DNA of 64,000 nucleotides from Mycolicibacterium lutetiense. GTDB taxonomy: Bacteria > Actinomycetota > Actinomycetes > Mycobacteriales > Mycobacteriaceae. Of this stretch, positions 16,436 through 24,699 are shown one piece after another (position 1 is the first letter of the stretch; each line of letters opens with the position of its first letter). Where the stretch lies: the NCBI RefSeq assembly GCF_017876775.1, contig NZ_JAGIOP010000002.1, positions 62,001 to 126,000 on the forward strand. Direction: 5' to 3'. A program made the position numbers and the translations under genes. Below the pieces are notes generated by a model that worked only from the letters and a program-made list of their open reading frames with translations, did no database searches and had not been told where the DNA came from.

Positions 16436-17257
16436 ATGTCGACCGCACATCCAAGCAAACCCTGGATCGCCAAAGTTGCTTCTGTCGTTGTTTTTGGTGC
16501 AGTGGCCTCCATGGCGACCGTCGCGCCCGCCGGAGCTGACCCTTTGCCCGGCGGGCCTTGGGTGGCGATCGCCGGGGTGCACGGCGCATCGCAGCCCGTC
16601 GAGGTGACTGCGGCTGACTATCCGCAGCCGGGAATTACCATCGCCTCCCAGGTGGATGAGACCGAGGCGCAGAACTGCACCGTGTCATGGCCGATCGTGG
16701 CGACCACCGACGATCCGGGCTACCTGACAGCGGGCCACTGTATGGCCGCTAAATCTGCCCCGCTGTGGATGTATACCGCCATGAACAAGTCAGCGCGAGA
16801 ACAACTTCCACCGTTGCAGAGCTACGATCGCGGATACGACCGGGACGGGGTCTACCACGACGCCGCGGTGTTTTTCTTGTCGGCCAGCCAGCAGCAGGGG
16901 CCCTACGGTGTCGAAATCGCCCCCGGAGTCAGACTGCGCGGGGTCCTCGGCGTGGACGCGGTGCGGTCACTGCCGGCAGGGACTCCGATGTGCATGAATG
17001 GCGCCCGTTCCGGTCTCACCTGCGGTCCCTTGGTGAGAGCCACGTCTATACAGGTGCGTTGGGGTGGCTCGGCGGTCCATGGCGACTCCGGTGCCCCTGT
17101 GTTCGTCGTCGACGAGAGGGGAGAGGCGATGGCCGTGGGGATGCTCGCCTACGGCCCGACCGACACCGACAACTACGTCACCTACCTGGCTCCCGTGCTC
17201 AAGCGAATGGGGCTGCGCCTGGTCGTCGACAATGACGCAAAAGGAACTGACCGATGA
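16436..17257 (+). CDS. secreted trypsin-like serine protease (S1 family)
   Basis: 273 aa. Signal peptide with a hydrophobic core at 12-30 and a likely cut after Ala-Gly-Ala (34). Catalytic triad: His101 (TAGHC), Asp142 (YHDAAVF), Ser218 (GDSGAPV). Probable disulfides are Cys81-Cys102 and Cys186-Cys196. It is divergent from the transglycosylase operon across a 174-bp gap and overlaps the next gene by 4 nt. In ESX loci the protease is a membrane-anchored subtilisin (MycP); this one is of a different clan and has no C-terminal anchor. It may process exported proteins of the element. Confidence 0.9.
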   Translation: MSTAHPSKPWIAKVASVVVFGAVASMATVAPAGADPLPGGPWVAIAGVHGASQPVEVTAADYPQPGITIASQVDETEAQNCTVSWPIVATTDDPGYLTAGHCMAAKSAPLWMYTAMNKSAREQLPPLQSYDRGYDRDGVYHDAAVFFLSASQQQGPYGVEIAPGVRLRGVLGVDAVRSLPAGTPMCMNGARSGLTCGPLVRATSIQVRWGGSAVHGDSGAPVFVVDERGEAMAVGMLAYGPTDTDNYVTYLAPVLKRMGLRLVVDNDAKGTDR

Positions 17258-17835
17258 GCGACACCACGTGGTGGCGGCAGCCCGCAACCCCGGAACATGC
17301 AGCGGCGGCTGCACTCTCAGCGGCGCTGATCCGAGTCGAACCGGTGCGGGCGCAGTCGGCCCGGGCCCTGTACCCGCTGATCGCCGAGTCCTCTTCCGGG
17401 GACGGTGTTGCGGCCCGCCGCAAGGCAGGTCCACTCTCAACACTGATGCAGGCACTGATCGACTCCGACTTGCAGTGCACAGACCTGGCGCTGGCCTGCG
17501 AACAGTGGCTCATGCACCCGTCGGCGGACACCGGCGCCGCGCTCGTCGTCGCAGCTGGCTCACTCGAAACCTCGCCGAAAGAGAAAGAGCTGGCGTGGTT
17601 GTGTGGGGCCGGGATCGATGTCGCGATGGCCGAAGTAGCCCTCAACGGTCTGCGCGACGCCTCGGATGCGGCCTGCTCACTCATCGCCGCGGGGTGCGCT
17701 CAGCTGATTCCGCGGGTGTGGGTGGCCCGACAGCTTGGGGTGTCCCGCGATGCGCTGCACCGCCGGATCCGCGCTACCGGTGCGGACGACTGGCGTCACC
17801 TTCTCGGGGCGTTCGCATCTCCATGCACAACCTGA
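17254..17835 (+). CDS. hypothetical protein with C-terminal helix-turn-helix
   Basis: 193 aa, start overlapping the protease stop (ATGA). Residues 1-150 are all-helical and Ala-rich, with scattered Cys and Trp. The C-terminus (VWVARQLGVSRDALHRRIR, about 162-180) is a clear HTH of the homeodomain-like type, followed by WRHLLG. It is probably a transcriptional regulator or a DNA-linked partner of the protease gene. The coupling of a secreted protease to an HTH protein suggests an operon that reports on or controls the secretion genes. Confidence 0.7.
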   Translation: MSDTTWWRQPATPEHAAAAALSAALIRVEPVRAQSARALYPLIAESSSGDGVAARRKAGPLSTLMQALIDSDLQCTDLALACEQWLMHPSADTGAALVVAAGSLETSPKEKELAWLCGAGIDVAMAEVALNGLRDASDAACSLIAAGCAQLIPRVWVARQLGVSRDALHRRIRATGADDWRHLLGAFASPCTT

Positions 17836-18568
17836 TCATCGCGGCTTGCCACTGAACTCCCGACCGGCACCGCTGGAGCGGGATCTGCAGCGCCACTGCG
17901 ACGCGTCCGGATGCTAAATGGCGGGGTTCCGGCCGCCCTATTCGAGGACGTCTCGCGAATGCCGCGCCCATCTGTTCGAACAGGTTTTCGGCACACCGGT
18001 TCCCGTGTCCGGGTCCCGGTTTCCGGTCGAATTCGCCGGATGTAAATTGTCCCGGCCGCGCTGAACCTCCCCGTACTTCGATGTAAATTCCCCGTTTGAC
18101 CTGCGGTAACTGTCACCGATCCGGTTACTTCACGGCTCAGCTGGGCAAACACGCAACTGTCGTGGGAATGGGGGGTGCCTCCGGCAGCGGATATTCTCTG
18201 TTTCAGAGAGAATGCAGGTAAAGTTATGTATCTAGAACAACTAACTAATGAGCTTTCACCTATAGACCCTGTTGCCTTCTGTCACGCCGAGCTGTCCGAG
18301 GCACCCCCCATTCCCACGACAGCTACGCATTGCTGCAGGTGAACCGAAAAGTCACCGATTTACTGACAGTTACCGCAGGTCAAACGGGTAATTTACGGTG
18401 AAACTCGGGGAGGTCTAGCGAGCGGCGAACCGCAGAGAAGACGAACACCGAGCAGCCGTTCGGACGGGCGAACGAGGTATGAGCGCTGAGGCCCCGACGC
18501 CGGTGATCCGAATGACGGTCTCGCGCCGCAGGCGCCCAAACTGTGACGGCTTCCTACAGTCACCGTCT
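17836..18568. other. 733-bp gene-free stretch holding a long palindrome
   Basis: No gene with good coding signs. Besides the 362-bp palindrome listed separately, it holds a 12-bp palindrome CTGTTCGAACAG at 17972-17983 and a direct repeat GATGTAAATT at about 18039 and 18080. The centre (18190-18290) is clearly AT-richer than its surroundings and contains a small hairpin, ATTCTCT/AGAGAAT at 18193-18199 and 18207-18213. Confidence 0.7.
18059..18420. repeat. 362-bp in-register imperfect palindrome (fold-back element or structured RNA)
   Basis: Two arms of about 130 nt (18059-18188 and 18291-18420) pair around one centre (18239.5) without any gap. Perfect or near-perfect blocks are 18065-18073 with 18406-18414 (9 of 9), 18083-18114 with 18365-18396 (31 of 32), and 18157-18181 with 18298-18322 (25 of 25); in between, pairing is partial. 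The loop of about 102 nt is AT-rich. Sum of paired coordinates is 36,479 for every block, so this is a single coaxial structure. It could be a fold-back MITE, a processed RNA hairpin, or a replication/transfer site. Confidence 0.9.
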
Positions 18569-19132
18569 GTGATCGAGTTTCTCCTGCATCCAGCGGTCCC
18601 GCTAGCACTGTTGGTGTTGTGGGGCGTGGTCTGGTGGGCCCAGCGCAATACTCCGCCCGTGCTGCCTCGGATGGATCGCCAACGGGCCCGGCCCGGAGAT
18701 CTGGCCGCCGACGGCTCGACGGCGACCAGCAAGACCGAACAGCGCGTGCGCCAGGTCATCGAGAACGCAGGCTACCGGACCTACCCGCAAGGCACGCTGA
18801 TGTGCATGGGGCGTGACAGCGCCGGGAAGAACCGATTCTTTACCCCCGATATCCTTGTGCGAAAACCGTTCTCGGTGGTGGAAGTCGACCCTGAGCGCTG
18901 GCACGGGACCCCAGAGCGTGTGGCCGAGGACCTCATGCGCAACCGGTTCTACGCGTCTCGCGGACTGAGGGTAGTGCGGGTTCGCATCGCCGGCACGCAA
19001 CCGCTGAGCCCCAACGACGTTGTGATCGCCGATGCAGACTTCATCCCCGAACGCCACGGGGCCGCTCTTCTGCGCGCACTGCGCGGTGCCCGCATGCTGC
19101 CACCGCGGTACTGGGACAGGCGGGCCTCCTGA
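18569..19132 (+). CDS. membrane-anchored nuclease-like protein (PD-(D/E)XK/DUF559-like)
   Basis: 187 aa from GTG at 18569; an ATG at 18479 would add 30 residues. One N-terminal membrane helix (LALLVLWGVVWW, about 10-24) is followed by a basic linker. The C-terminal domain has the outline of a Vsr/DUF559-type restriction fold: a helix (TEQRVRQVIENAGY), FTPDILV with an acidic residue, then VEVDP with Glu, and a helix-strand pair (AEDLMRNRFYASRGLRVVRVRI). The usual ExK lysine is Asp here, so activity is uncertain. A nuclease tethered to the membrane would fit DNA transfer or exclusion; inference. Confidence 0.6.
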   Translation: MIEFLLHPAVPLALLVLWGVVWWAQRNTPPVLPRMDRQRARPGDLAADGSTATSKTEQRVRQVIENAGYRTYPQGTLMCMGRDSAGKNRFFTPDILVRKPFSVVEVDPERWHGTPERVAEDLMRNRFYASRGLRVVRVRIAGTQPLSPNDVVIADADFIPERHGAALLRALRGARMLPPRYWDRRAS

Positions 19133-19237
19133 CACACCGCTCGATTCACGGCGAGACTGGGCTGGGCGGGGCCAAATGGGCGCGAGACACGAAGCTCAGT
19201 TCGTGGCGGGTCGGCCACCGCGTGTGAAGATCGCCGT

Positions 19238-19462
19238 GTGGAATCAGTGAGAGACAAGGAATATCGCGCGGTGGCCGACCGGGCTGACGCTTCTCGCAAG
19301 AAGGCGGCCGAGACGTTGGAGGCTCTTCAGAAAGCGTCCACCCAACCAGATCCGATGCAGATCGCGTTGTTGTCGGCGTATCAAGAGCAAGCGAAGATCG
19401 ATGCGTTGCACAAGATTTCGCACGAACTCGACTGGGTAAGGGACGCGATCGAATCCCGGTAG
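19238..19462 (+). CDS. small coiled-coil protein (74 aa)
   Basis: Highly charged helical protein (Glu, Lys, Arg, Ala). Residues 5-35 and 45-70 form amphipathic helices with heptad spacing. GTG at 19238 is taken; a second GTG lies three codons later. No signal peptide and no family known to me. It stands alone between the nuclease-like gene and another small gene. Confidence 0.5.
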   Translation: MESVRDKEYRAVADRADASRKKAAETLEALQKASTQPDPMQIALLSAYQEQAKIDALHKISHELDWVRDAIESR

Positions 19463-19625
19463 ATGTGAGAGGGCACAGCGGGTAGTCGCCGCGTGCTGCG
19501 GGATGGACACAGCGACGTGACCGTGCTGTGTCGGCGTGTCGTGCCTGCAGATTGGGCGAAGGCCGCGGTGGTTCCTAGTGTCTGGGCATCTGTTCTGCAG
19601 CGATGCCACCACCGAGAGGGCCCAG

Positions 19626-19841
19626 ATGACCACCACTACCTGTGACCACCTGGTCTACACAGACAGCGAGGCGAGCACTTTTCGCCAGAACATCGACAAG
19701 ATCGCCGCGCGGGCAGTTGCAGCTCAAGCTGAGATCGTTGCTCTCGGTGGGGCGCATGGCGGCGCGCCGGTCGACAAGAATGCGGCGCTTGCCCAGGTGT
19801 ACAGCGACCTGATGCGCGACATCGACAGGATCGACAGCTGA
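19626..19841 (+). CDS. small hypothetical protein (71 aa)
   Basis: ATG at 19626 follows a GAGAGGG ribosome site. After a Thr-rich start with one Cys, residues 20-71 are a helical Ala/Asp-rich segment with a GGAHGGAP break. A helix-break-helix pattern of this size recalls small WXG100-like or phage accessory proteins, but there is no WxG, so I do not assign it. Function unknown. Confidence 0.5.
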   Translation: MTTTTCDHLVYTDSEASTFRQNIDKIAARAVAAQAEIVALGGAHGGAPVDKNAALAQVYSDLMRDIDRIDS

Positions 19842-19944
19842 GCTGGCGAATTCTGCTCCAAGTCACCGCGAAGGTGACCATGCGGACGACCTGCGCCCCC
19901 CGGATCTGCGAAGTAGTAGCTACTGGAGCCGTTAACCTGCCCAT

Positions 19945-20811
19945 ATGGCAGGAAGCGTTGAAGGGGACAGCGCCGGAGGGCTGAAGCCTCCACGGCCGGG
20001 CGAGGAGACCGCGGAGGTGATGATCACGGTCAAGACCTACCCAAACCCTAGCGACAAGTACTTGGAGACCGTCTGCGTCGCCGGTGTGCGACTCGACCGT
20101 GGTCGTCCGGAGTGGATTCGTCTCTACCCGGTGAAGTTCCGCAATGAGGATTTCGACAAGCAGTTCAAGAAGTACGAGATCCTCCGACTTAACGGCACCT
20201 ACACGCAGTCCAATGACAACCGCCCCGAGTCGTTTCGACCACGCCAGGAAGAGATGGTGCACATCGAGCACGTCGGGACCAAACACAACTGGTTGCGGCG
20301 GCGTCAGCTTCTCGGTGAGCTGGTTGGCGCCACCTCGATGTGCGACCTGATTGAGAGCAACCCAAAAGGCGGTATGGGCACGCCCTCACCTTCGCTCGGC
20401 TTGATCAAGCCGATGGATGTCGAAGTCGATGTCGCAGAAGGTGATCCGTGGTCGGATGTCGAGCAAGCAAAAGTTGAGAAGGCGTCAGCACAGGACTTGT
20501 TCGGCACGGCTATGAAGCCGCTGGAACCGGCGCCGTTCGCCATCCGCTACCGGTACCGCTGTGAAGCCCCCAAATGCCGCGGACACAGACAGAAGGTGCT
20601 CGACTGGGAAGCCGGTCAGGCGGGCCGTGACTGGAAAACACAGCACGGCGAAGCAAAAGCTCGCGAAATGCTCTACGGGAATTGGCGCGACCTGATGCTC
20701 GCACCGGAGCGGGACGTGCACTTCTATGTCGGCAATCAGGCCCTGCATCGTGGGTCGTTCTCAGTGCTCGGGGTCTGGTACCCAAAGACTGAGTTGGCAT
20801 TGTTCAACTAG
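19945..20811 (+). CDS. conserved hypothetical protein, convergent partner of DUF488 gene
   Basis: 288 aa, soluble. The N-terminal half is beta-rich (VMITVKTYPNPS, WIRLYPVKFR), with an ASFRPRQEEM-like basic stretch. A CEAPKCRGH motif near residue 207 may bind metal, and a YVGNQ...FSVLGVWY strand pair closes the protein. Its stop overlaps the stop of the DUF488 gene on the other strand by 4 nt. The close pairing suggests a joint role, perhaps in phage defence or nucleic-acid handling, but I cannot name the family. Confidence 0.75.
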   Translation: MAGSVEGDSAGGLKPPRPGEETAEVMITVKTYPNPSDKYLETVCVAGVRLDRGRPEWIRLYPVKFRNEDFDKQFKKYEILRLNGTYTQSNDNRPESFRPRQEEMVHIEHVGTKHNWLRRRQLLGELVGATSMCDLIESNPKGGMGTPSPSLGLIKPMDVEVDVAEGDPWSDVEQAKVEKASAQDLFGTAMKPLEPAPFAIRYRYRCEAPKCRGHRQKVLDWEAGQAGRDWKTQHGEAKAREMLYGNWRDLMLAPERDVHFYVGNQALHRGSFSVLGVWYPKTELALFN

Positions 20812-21263
20812 ACGTGCACGACGGCTGCATCCGGGCAGGCCTTCAGGAGCTGGCGCACCACGATGTCGCGGTGGCACTCGGCGTGATTGTGTTCAAAGCA
20901 CAGCAGCGCCACCGCTCCATCCTCGAGTAGCTCGCAGACGTGGGCCAGAGCATCGGACGCCGCGGCGCTCTCGAGCACCTCTCGGTACCGCGCGCGGGAC
21001 TCAGGTTCGCCGGCACGGAACCCTGCCCTGTTGTCCTTGGGGTTGCCGAGCGCGCGGTGGTGGATGTAGCCGATGCCGACGGCAGCGAGCGCTTTGGACA
21101 GCTTCGTTTTCGACAGCCCAGGCTTGCGGCTGAGCGGGGTGAGGCGAACGTCGACGAGGACGCGCACGTCCTGTTCAAGCAGCTGGGCTACAAGGTCACT
21201 GGCGGTCTTGCCCTCGTAGCCGATGCTGACCAACGTGCCTTCGGCGGAGCCAGTTGTGCTCAT
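20808..21263 (-). CDS. DUF488 family protein
   Basis: 151 aa with the typical DUF488 order: SIGYEGKT at the start, VLVDVRLTPLSRKPG, a GIGYIHHRALGNP block, and a C-terminal LLCFE...CHRDIV with Cys and His. The family is common in mobile and defence regions; its biochemical role is unsettled, though the conserved Cys/His/Arg suggest a catalytic or nucleotide-binding site. It converges with the 288-aa gene. ATG at 21263. Confidence 0.88.
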   Translation of the reverse strand: MSTTGSAEGTLVSIGYEGKTASDLVAQLLEQDVRVLVDVRLTPLSRKPGLSKTKLSKALAAVGIGYIHHRALGNPKDNRAGFRAGEPESRARYREVLESAAASDALAHVCELLEDGAVALLCFEHNHAECHRDIVVRQLLKACPDAAVVHV

Positions 21264-21500
21264 GGGTTCTTATGGTGCAGCACGAGCTGCAAGACCGTGA
21301 AATTACTGCCGATATCGCGACGAAGATGTGATCGCCATGCCCGGGCACCCGGCCATAACCGCCACTGAACCAGATGCGCCAAGAGGCACGCTCCGCATCG
21401 AAGGACATGACACCCGTTCCATGCACACACAGCGCTCCCGAGGCGCTATCGACGTGAATGGGGTGGTGGGCCACTCTTGCAAGTGGATCCCACGGTGAAG

Positions 21501-21541
21501 GTCCCACGACCCCAGCCCAGAAGCGGCCGGGATCGTGGGAC
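21501..21541 (-). terminator. hairpin after the FtsK/AAA+ fusion gene
   Basis: Inverted repeat GTCCCACGA (21501-21509) / TCGTGGGAC (21533-21541), with further pairing inside (GGCC/GGCT region). It begins 5 nt beyond the stop of the leftward gene. There is no T-run, so it may be a factor-assisted terminator or an mRNA-end stabiliser. Confidence 0.6.
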
Positions 21542-21545
21542 TTGT

Positions 21546-24464
21546 TCAGTACCCCTTGTATCCCTTCGGGACTGATCGGGTGCGTGCGTCGATCCCTCGC
21601 ACCGCGATGACGATGTCTTCAGCGGTCAGCTCTGTCAGCTGCGCATCTGTCAACTTCGAAAGGTCGGTGTCCGTCAAGCGCGCAATGGACGCACGCGCTG
21701 CGTGCTCGACGATGTAGCTCGCGAACCGAATGTTGGAAAGCACATCGAGCGGTGAGTGGTCTTCGTCGGTGTGCTCGAACAGGTGCGCGACCTCTGTGTA
21801 GAACGTCGCTTCCGAGCCGGCCGCTGGCAGGCGGCCAGCTTTGTGGGCGAACCGCTGCAGGTGCTGCCAGAGTTCGGCCGCCGTGGGGCGTGCGAGGTCG
21901 ATTCGCGCGCCAAGCAGAGAGTCCAGCCTGCGATTCGTTACGAAGAGATGCGCCACGTCTGATGGATAGCCGGTGAGGATCAGCGCGATGTCGCCGCCAC
22001 TACCACCGTCATCCAGCTTGTCCACGAGCATGTCCGAAATCTCGGCCGCATGCCACGGCTGGACATCGTGAATGATGAGAGTTGCGCCGCTGGCTTCCTT
22101 AAGTACGGCCTGAACCTTGTCCACTGTATCGCCCGGGTTCGCACCCGTGAGCTGCGTCCAGCCGGCTACAACGACTTTTGAACTACGAGTGAGTCCGCAC
22201 GTGTACAACGCGCGGGTGAGCAGGTCAGCGGTGTATGACTTTCCGGTTCCGGGATGACCGGTGATGACGAACGTGCGCTCTACGGCACCGATGCTCCCCA
22301 GGCCGCGCCGCTTTCGTTCTGCAGATACCTGCGCCGACGCGAGGGTTCGGCGCAACTGGTCTTTAACAGCGTTTCGTCCAATCAGGTTGTCGATCTCACC
22401 GTGAATCACCTGCAACTCGGACCGGCGAGCGGCGTCAGCGAGCTCCGCGAGACGTTCAGGTGTCGGCTTCTCGACCGGCTCGATGCCTGAAGACAGCGCT
22501 CTGCTCAGTTCCTGAACAGCCGAGGTTCGGTCAACGTTCAGTCCGTCCGGTTCGATGCTGCCGGCGACAGGGAGGGCAACGCGCGCCTGCAGTCCGGTAG
22601 CGGGGTCGATCGAGCGGCCGGGCTGGTCCCGGGGGATCTCAGCGTCGAAACGCGCTCGGAGAATGTTCGGGGCGTGAGCGCGGTGGTAGTGCTCGCATGG
22701 AAGCTGGATATGTCTGGAGAAGTTCGCCTCGAGCCCGGGGGAGATCTCCTGTGCGCGGGTCTGGTCTGTTGCCACAAGATGTACACCCAGTCCGCGGCCG
22801 AGAGCGGCGATTCGGTGTATTACCGAACCTCCACCGGCCCCGAATCCGGCGAAACCTGCAAGCCCATCAACGGCGACGATCACGTGGCCGTAGGGATCGC
22901 CGGGAACCGTGTCGGTGTTCTTTCCCGCCAGATAGGCATCTATCCCTGCGCTGTAAGGTCGGGTGACAGCGTCGTGACGCAGCCTCATCAACCGATCGAT
23001 CTCGTCCAGAGCCGCTTTCACGCTTTCAGCATCCCCACTGTGGGCATAGGCGATCACGTTCGCCGACTCGGCGACCGCGTGCAACTGACCGGAGCGGCTA
23101 TCGAGGAGAACGAACGATACATGCTGGGGCGTGTGCTGCGCGCAGGCCGCCAGCACAATGGTCTGCAGCGTTGTGGTGCACCCGGATCCGGGGTCCCCCG
23201 AGATGAGCCAGTGCGGGGTGTTTGAGCCGAGATCTATTGTCCAGGGGAGGGTTCGGTGATACAGCGGGTCGTCAAGGTAGCCGATCTGAATCCCGAGCCC
23301 ATCCTTTTGGCGCTGTAATCCAAGTTCTGGCAGTGTTACTGGCTCCCGCAGTGGTTTTGTCCACAACCGGCGCACATCCGGAGCTGGTTCACGCGACAGC
23401 CGATCAAGCAGCGCGTCAGCCATCGTGGCATTGCGTCCAGAAACTGAAGCGCTGTGGTCCAAAGCCCTGATCTCGACGGGTGCTTCGTCGCAGCTGAACC
23501 TGCGCCAGATCTTCCCTGTGAGCGTGCCGCCGGACGATTTTGCAGCGGCATCAGTGCCGATCATGGTGATCGATTGATGTGGTGAACTCACTGCCATGCA
23601 GTAGCGGAATGCAAGCTGCTCCAACAGCTCGCCAAACGTGGACCGGTCGGCGTGCTGGCTGCACATGACCAGGTGCATGCCAAGTGAACGGCCAACGCGG
23701 CTGACGCGAGTGAGAAGTTCGTTGATTCCTCGTTGTCTCGGACGGGGACCATTGAACTCTTCGATGACCACGAACAAATTCGGCAGCGGAGGCCAGTCAA
23801 GCTCACCGGGGTGCTGTCGTTGCTGCTCCCGGTATTCGAAGATGTCCTTGCATCCCTTTTCGCCGGTGATGAACTCCTCGCGGCGGACAATTTCGCCCTC
23901 GATCACCAAGCCGAGACGATCCACCATCTCGGGGTCGTCAGCTAGGTTGGAAACGTTGGCCAGGACATGTGGGCACCGGCCGGGGTCCATGCCCCGGAAT
24001 GTCGCTCCGCCCTTGTAGTCCGCGAGGAGGAATCCGATCCTGTCGGGGCTGTATCTGGACATCAGTGCAAGGACGATTGTTCGCAGGAAACGGCTCTTCC
24101 CGCTACCCGTTCGTCCAGTGATCACCCCGTGCGGTCCGTTGCCGCCGCGAGTCTCCTCGCCGAAGTTCAGATAGCTCAACTCCGGTAGGAGTTCATCGCC
24201 TGCACGTAGGAGGGCAACCGGGATTTCGATCTCATCAGTGTGATCATTGGCCGCCCATGTCGCCTGGAAGTCGTGGGTGGAGATCTCGGAAATCCCGAGG
24301 GCTTCGAAGAAGTCCGGAATGTCGTTGATGGACGCGGTAGAGGTGACTGGCGCGATGTCAGTTTCGGTGGCGGTGACCGCGTCGAGTGCCTGCTGGTACT
24401 TGGTGCCGGGGTGGGCGGCCATGTAGCGGCGGGCCCGGTTCTTGAGACGTGCGGATTCAACCAT
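21546..24464 (-). CDS. FtsK/EccC-type tandem ATPase fused to an EccA/CbbX-type AAA+ domain
   Basis: 972 aa from ATG at 24464, with AGGAGG about 9 nt upstream. Residues 1-30 hold an RxKNRARRYM...GTKYQQALDAV motif seen at the start of actinobacterial mobile-element proteins. ATPase 1: Walker A GRTGSGKS (117-124) and Walker B LFVVIEEF (230-237), as in FtsK/SpoIIIE and EccC. ATPase 2: degenerate GDPGSGCT (423-430, no Lys) and Walker B VIVAVDG. AAA+ domain: GHPGTGKS (736-743), as in EccA/CbbX; its Walker B reads IIHDVQ, without the usual Glu. No membrane helices are present. It probably works as a coupling or unfolding motor for type-VII-like export or DNA handling. Confidence 0.88.
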   Translation of the reverse strand: MVESARLKNRARRYMAAHPGTKYQQALDAVTATETDIAPVTSTASINDIPDFFEALGISEISTHDFQATWAANDHTDEIEIPVALLRAGDELLPELSYLNFGEETRGGNGPHGVITGRTGSGKSRFLRTIVLALMSRYSPDRIGFLLADYKGGATFRGMDPGRCPHVLANVSNLADDPEMVDRLGLVIEGEIVRREEFITGEKGCKDIFEYREQQRQHPGELDWPPLPNLFVVIEEFNGPRPRQRGINELLTRVSRVGRSLGMHLVMCSQHADRSTFGELLEQLAFRYCMAVSSPHQSITMIGTDAAAKSSGGTLTGKIWRRFSCDEAPVEIRALDHSASVSGRNATMADALLDRLSREPAPDVRRLWTKPLREPVTLPELGLQRQKDGLGIQIGYLDDPLYHRTLPWTIDLGSNTPHWLISGDPGSGCTTTLQTIVLAACAQHTPQHVSFVLLDSRSGQLHAVAESANVIAYAHSGDAESVKAALDEIDRLMRLRHDAVTRPYSAGIDAYLAGKNTDTVPGDPYGHVIVAVDGLAGFAGFGAGGGSVIHRIAALGRGLGVHLVATDQTRAQEISPGLEANFSRHIQLPCEHYHRAHAPNILRARFDAEIPRDQPGRSIDPATGLQARVALPVAGSIEPDGLNVDRTSAVQELSRALSSGIEPVEKPTPERLAELADAARRSELQVIHGEIDNLIGRNAVKDQLRRTLASAQVSAERKRRGLGSIGAVERTFVITGHPGTGKSYTADLLTRALYTCGLTRSSKVVVAGWTQLTGANPGDTVDKVQAVLKEASGATLIIHDVQPWHAAEISDMLVDKLDDGGSGGDIALILTGYPSDVAHLFVTNRRLDSLLGARIDLARPTAAELWQHLQRFAHKAGRLPAAGSEATFYTEVAHLFEHTDEDHSPLDVLSNIRFASYIVEHAARASIARLTDTDLSKLTDAQLTELTAEDIVIAVRGIDARTRSVPKGYKGY

Positions 24465-24699
24465 GTGGACTAAACCTCCTGTGTCGTACGGGATGTGGTC
24501 TGAACGGTTCCGCGACCACCTGCCACGTCCCGCTGAAACAGGAAGGACGAGCCGTGTGCCCCTAGGGGGGCTGACCGCCGAAATCGGCCGGGGTCGCGGC
24601 CCGGCTCGAAGACGACTCCCGCCCCACGACGAAGGCGATTGGGGCGAAAGGTAGGCGATGTCTGAGGCTGCCGACGAACGCGACGCGGTTCGGCCGCCT

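Noticed and set aside
16436..17257. MycP (mycosin) of a type VII locus
   Set aside because: The triad order and motifs are trypsin-like (His-Asp-Ser, GDSG), not subtilisin, and there is no C-terminal membrane anchor.
18151..18329. Small MITE (about 169 bp) with 5-bp ACGCA duplications inserted in the palindrome loop
   Set aside because: The inner and outer repeats share exactly the same centre and pair without gaps, which is unlikely for a later insertion; one coaxial palindrome explains all.
21196..21507. 103-aa minus-strand frame between the DUF488 gene and the ATPase gene
   Set aside because: Half of it overlaps DUF488 in another frame, and no ribosome site or family is seen.
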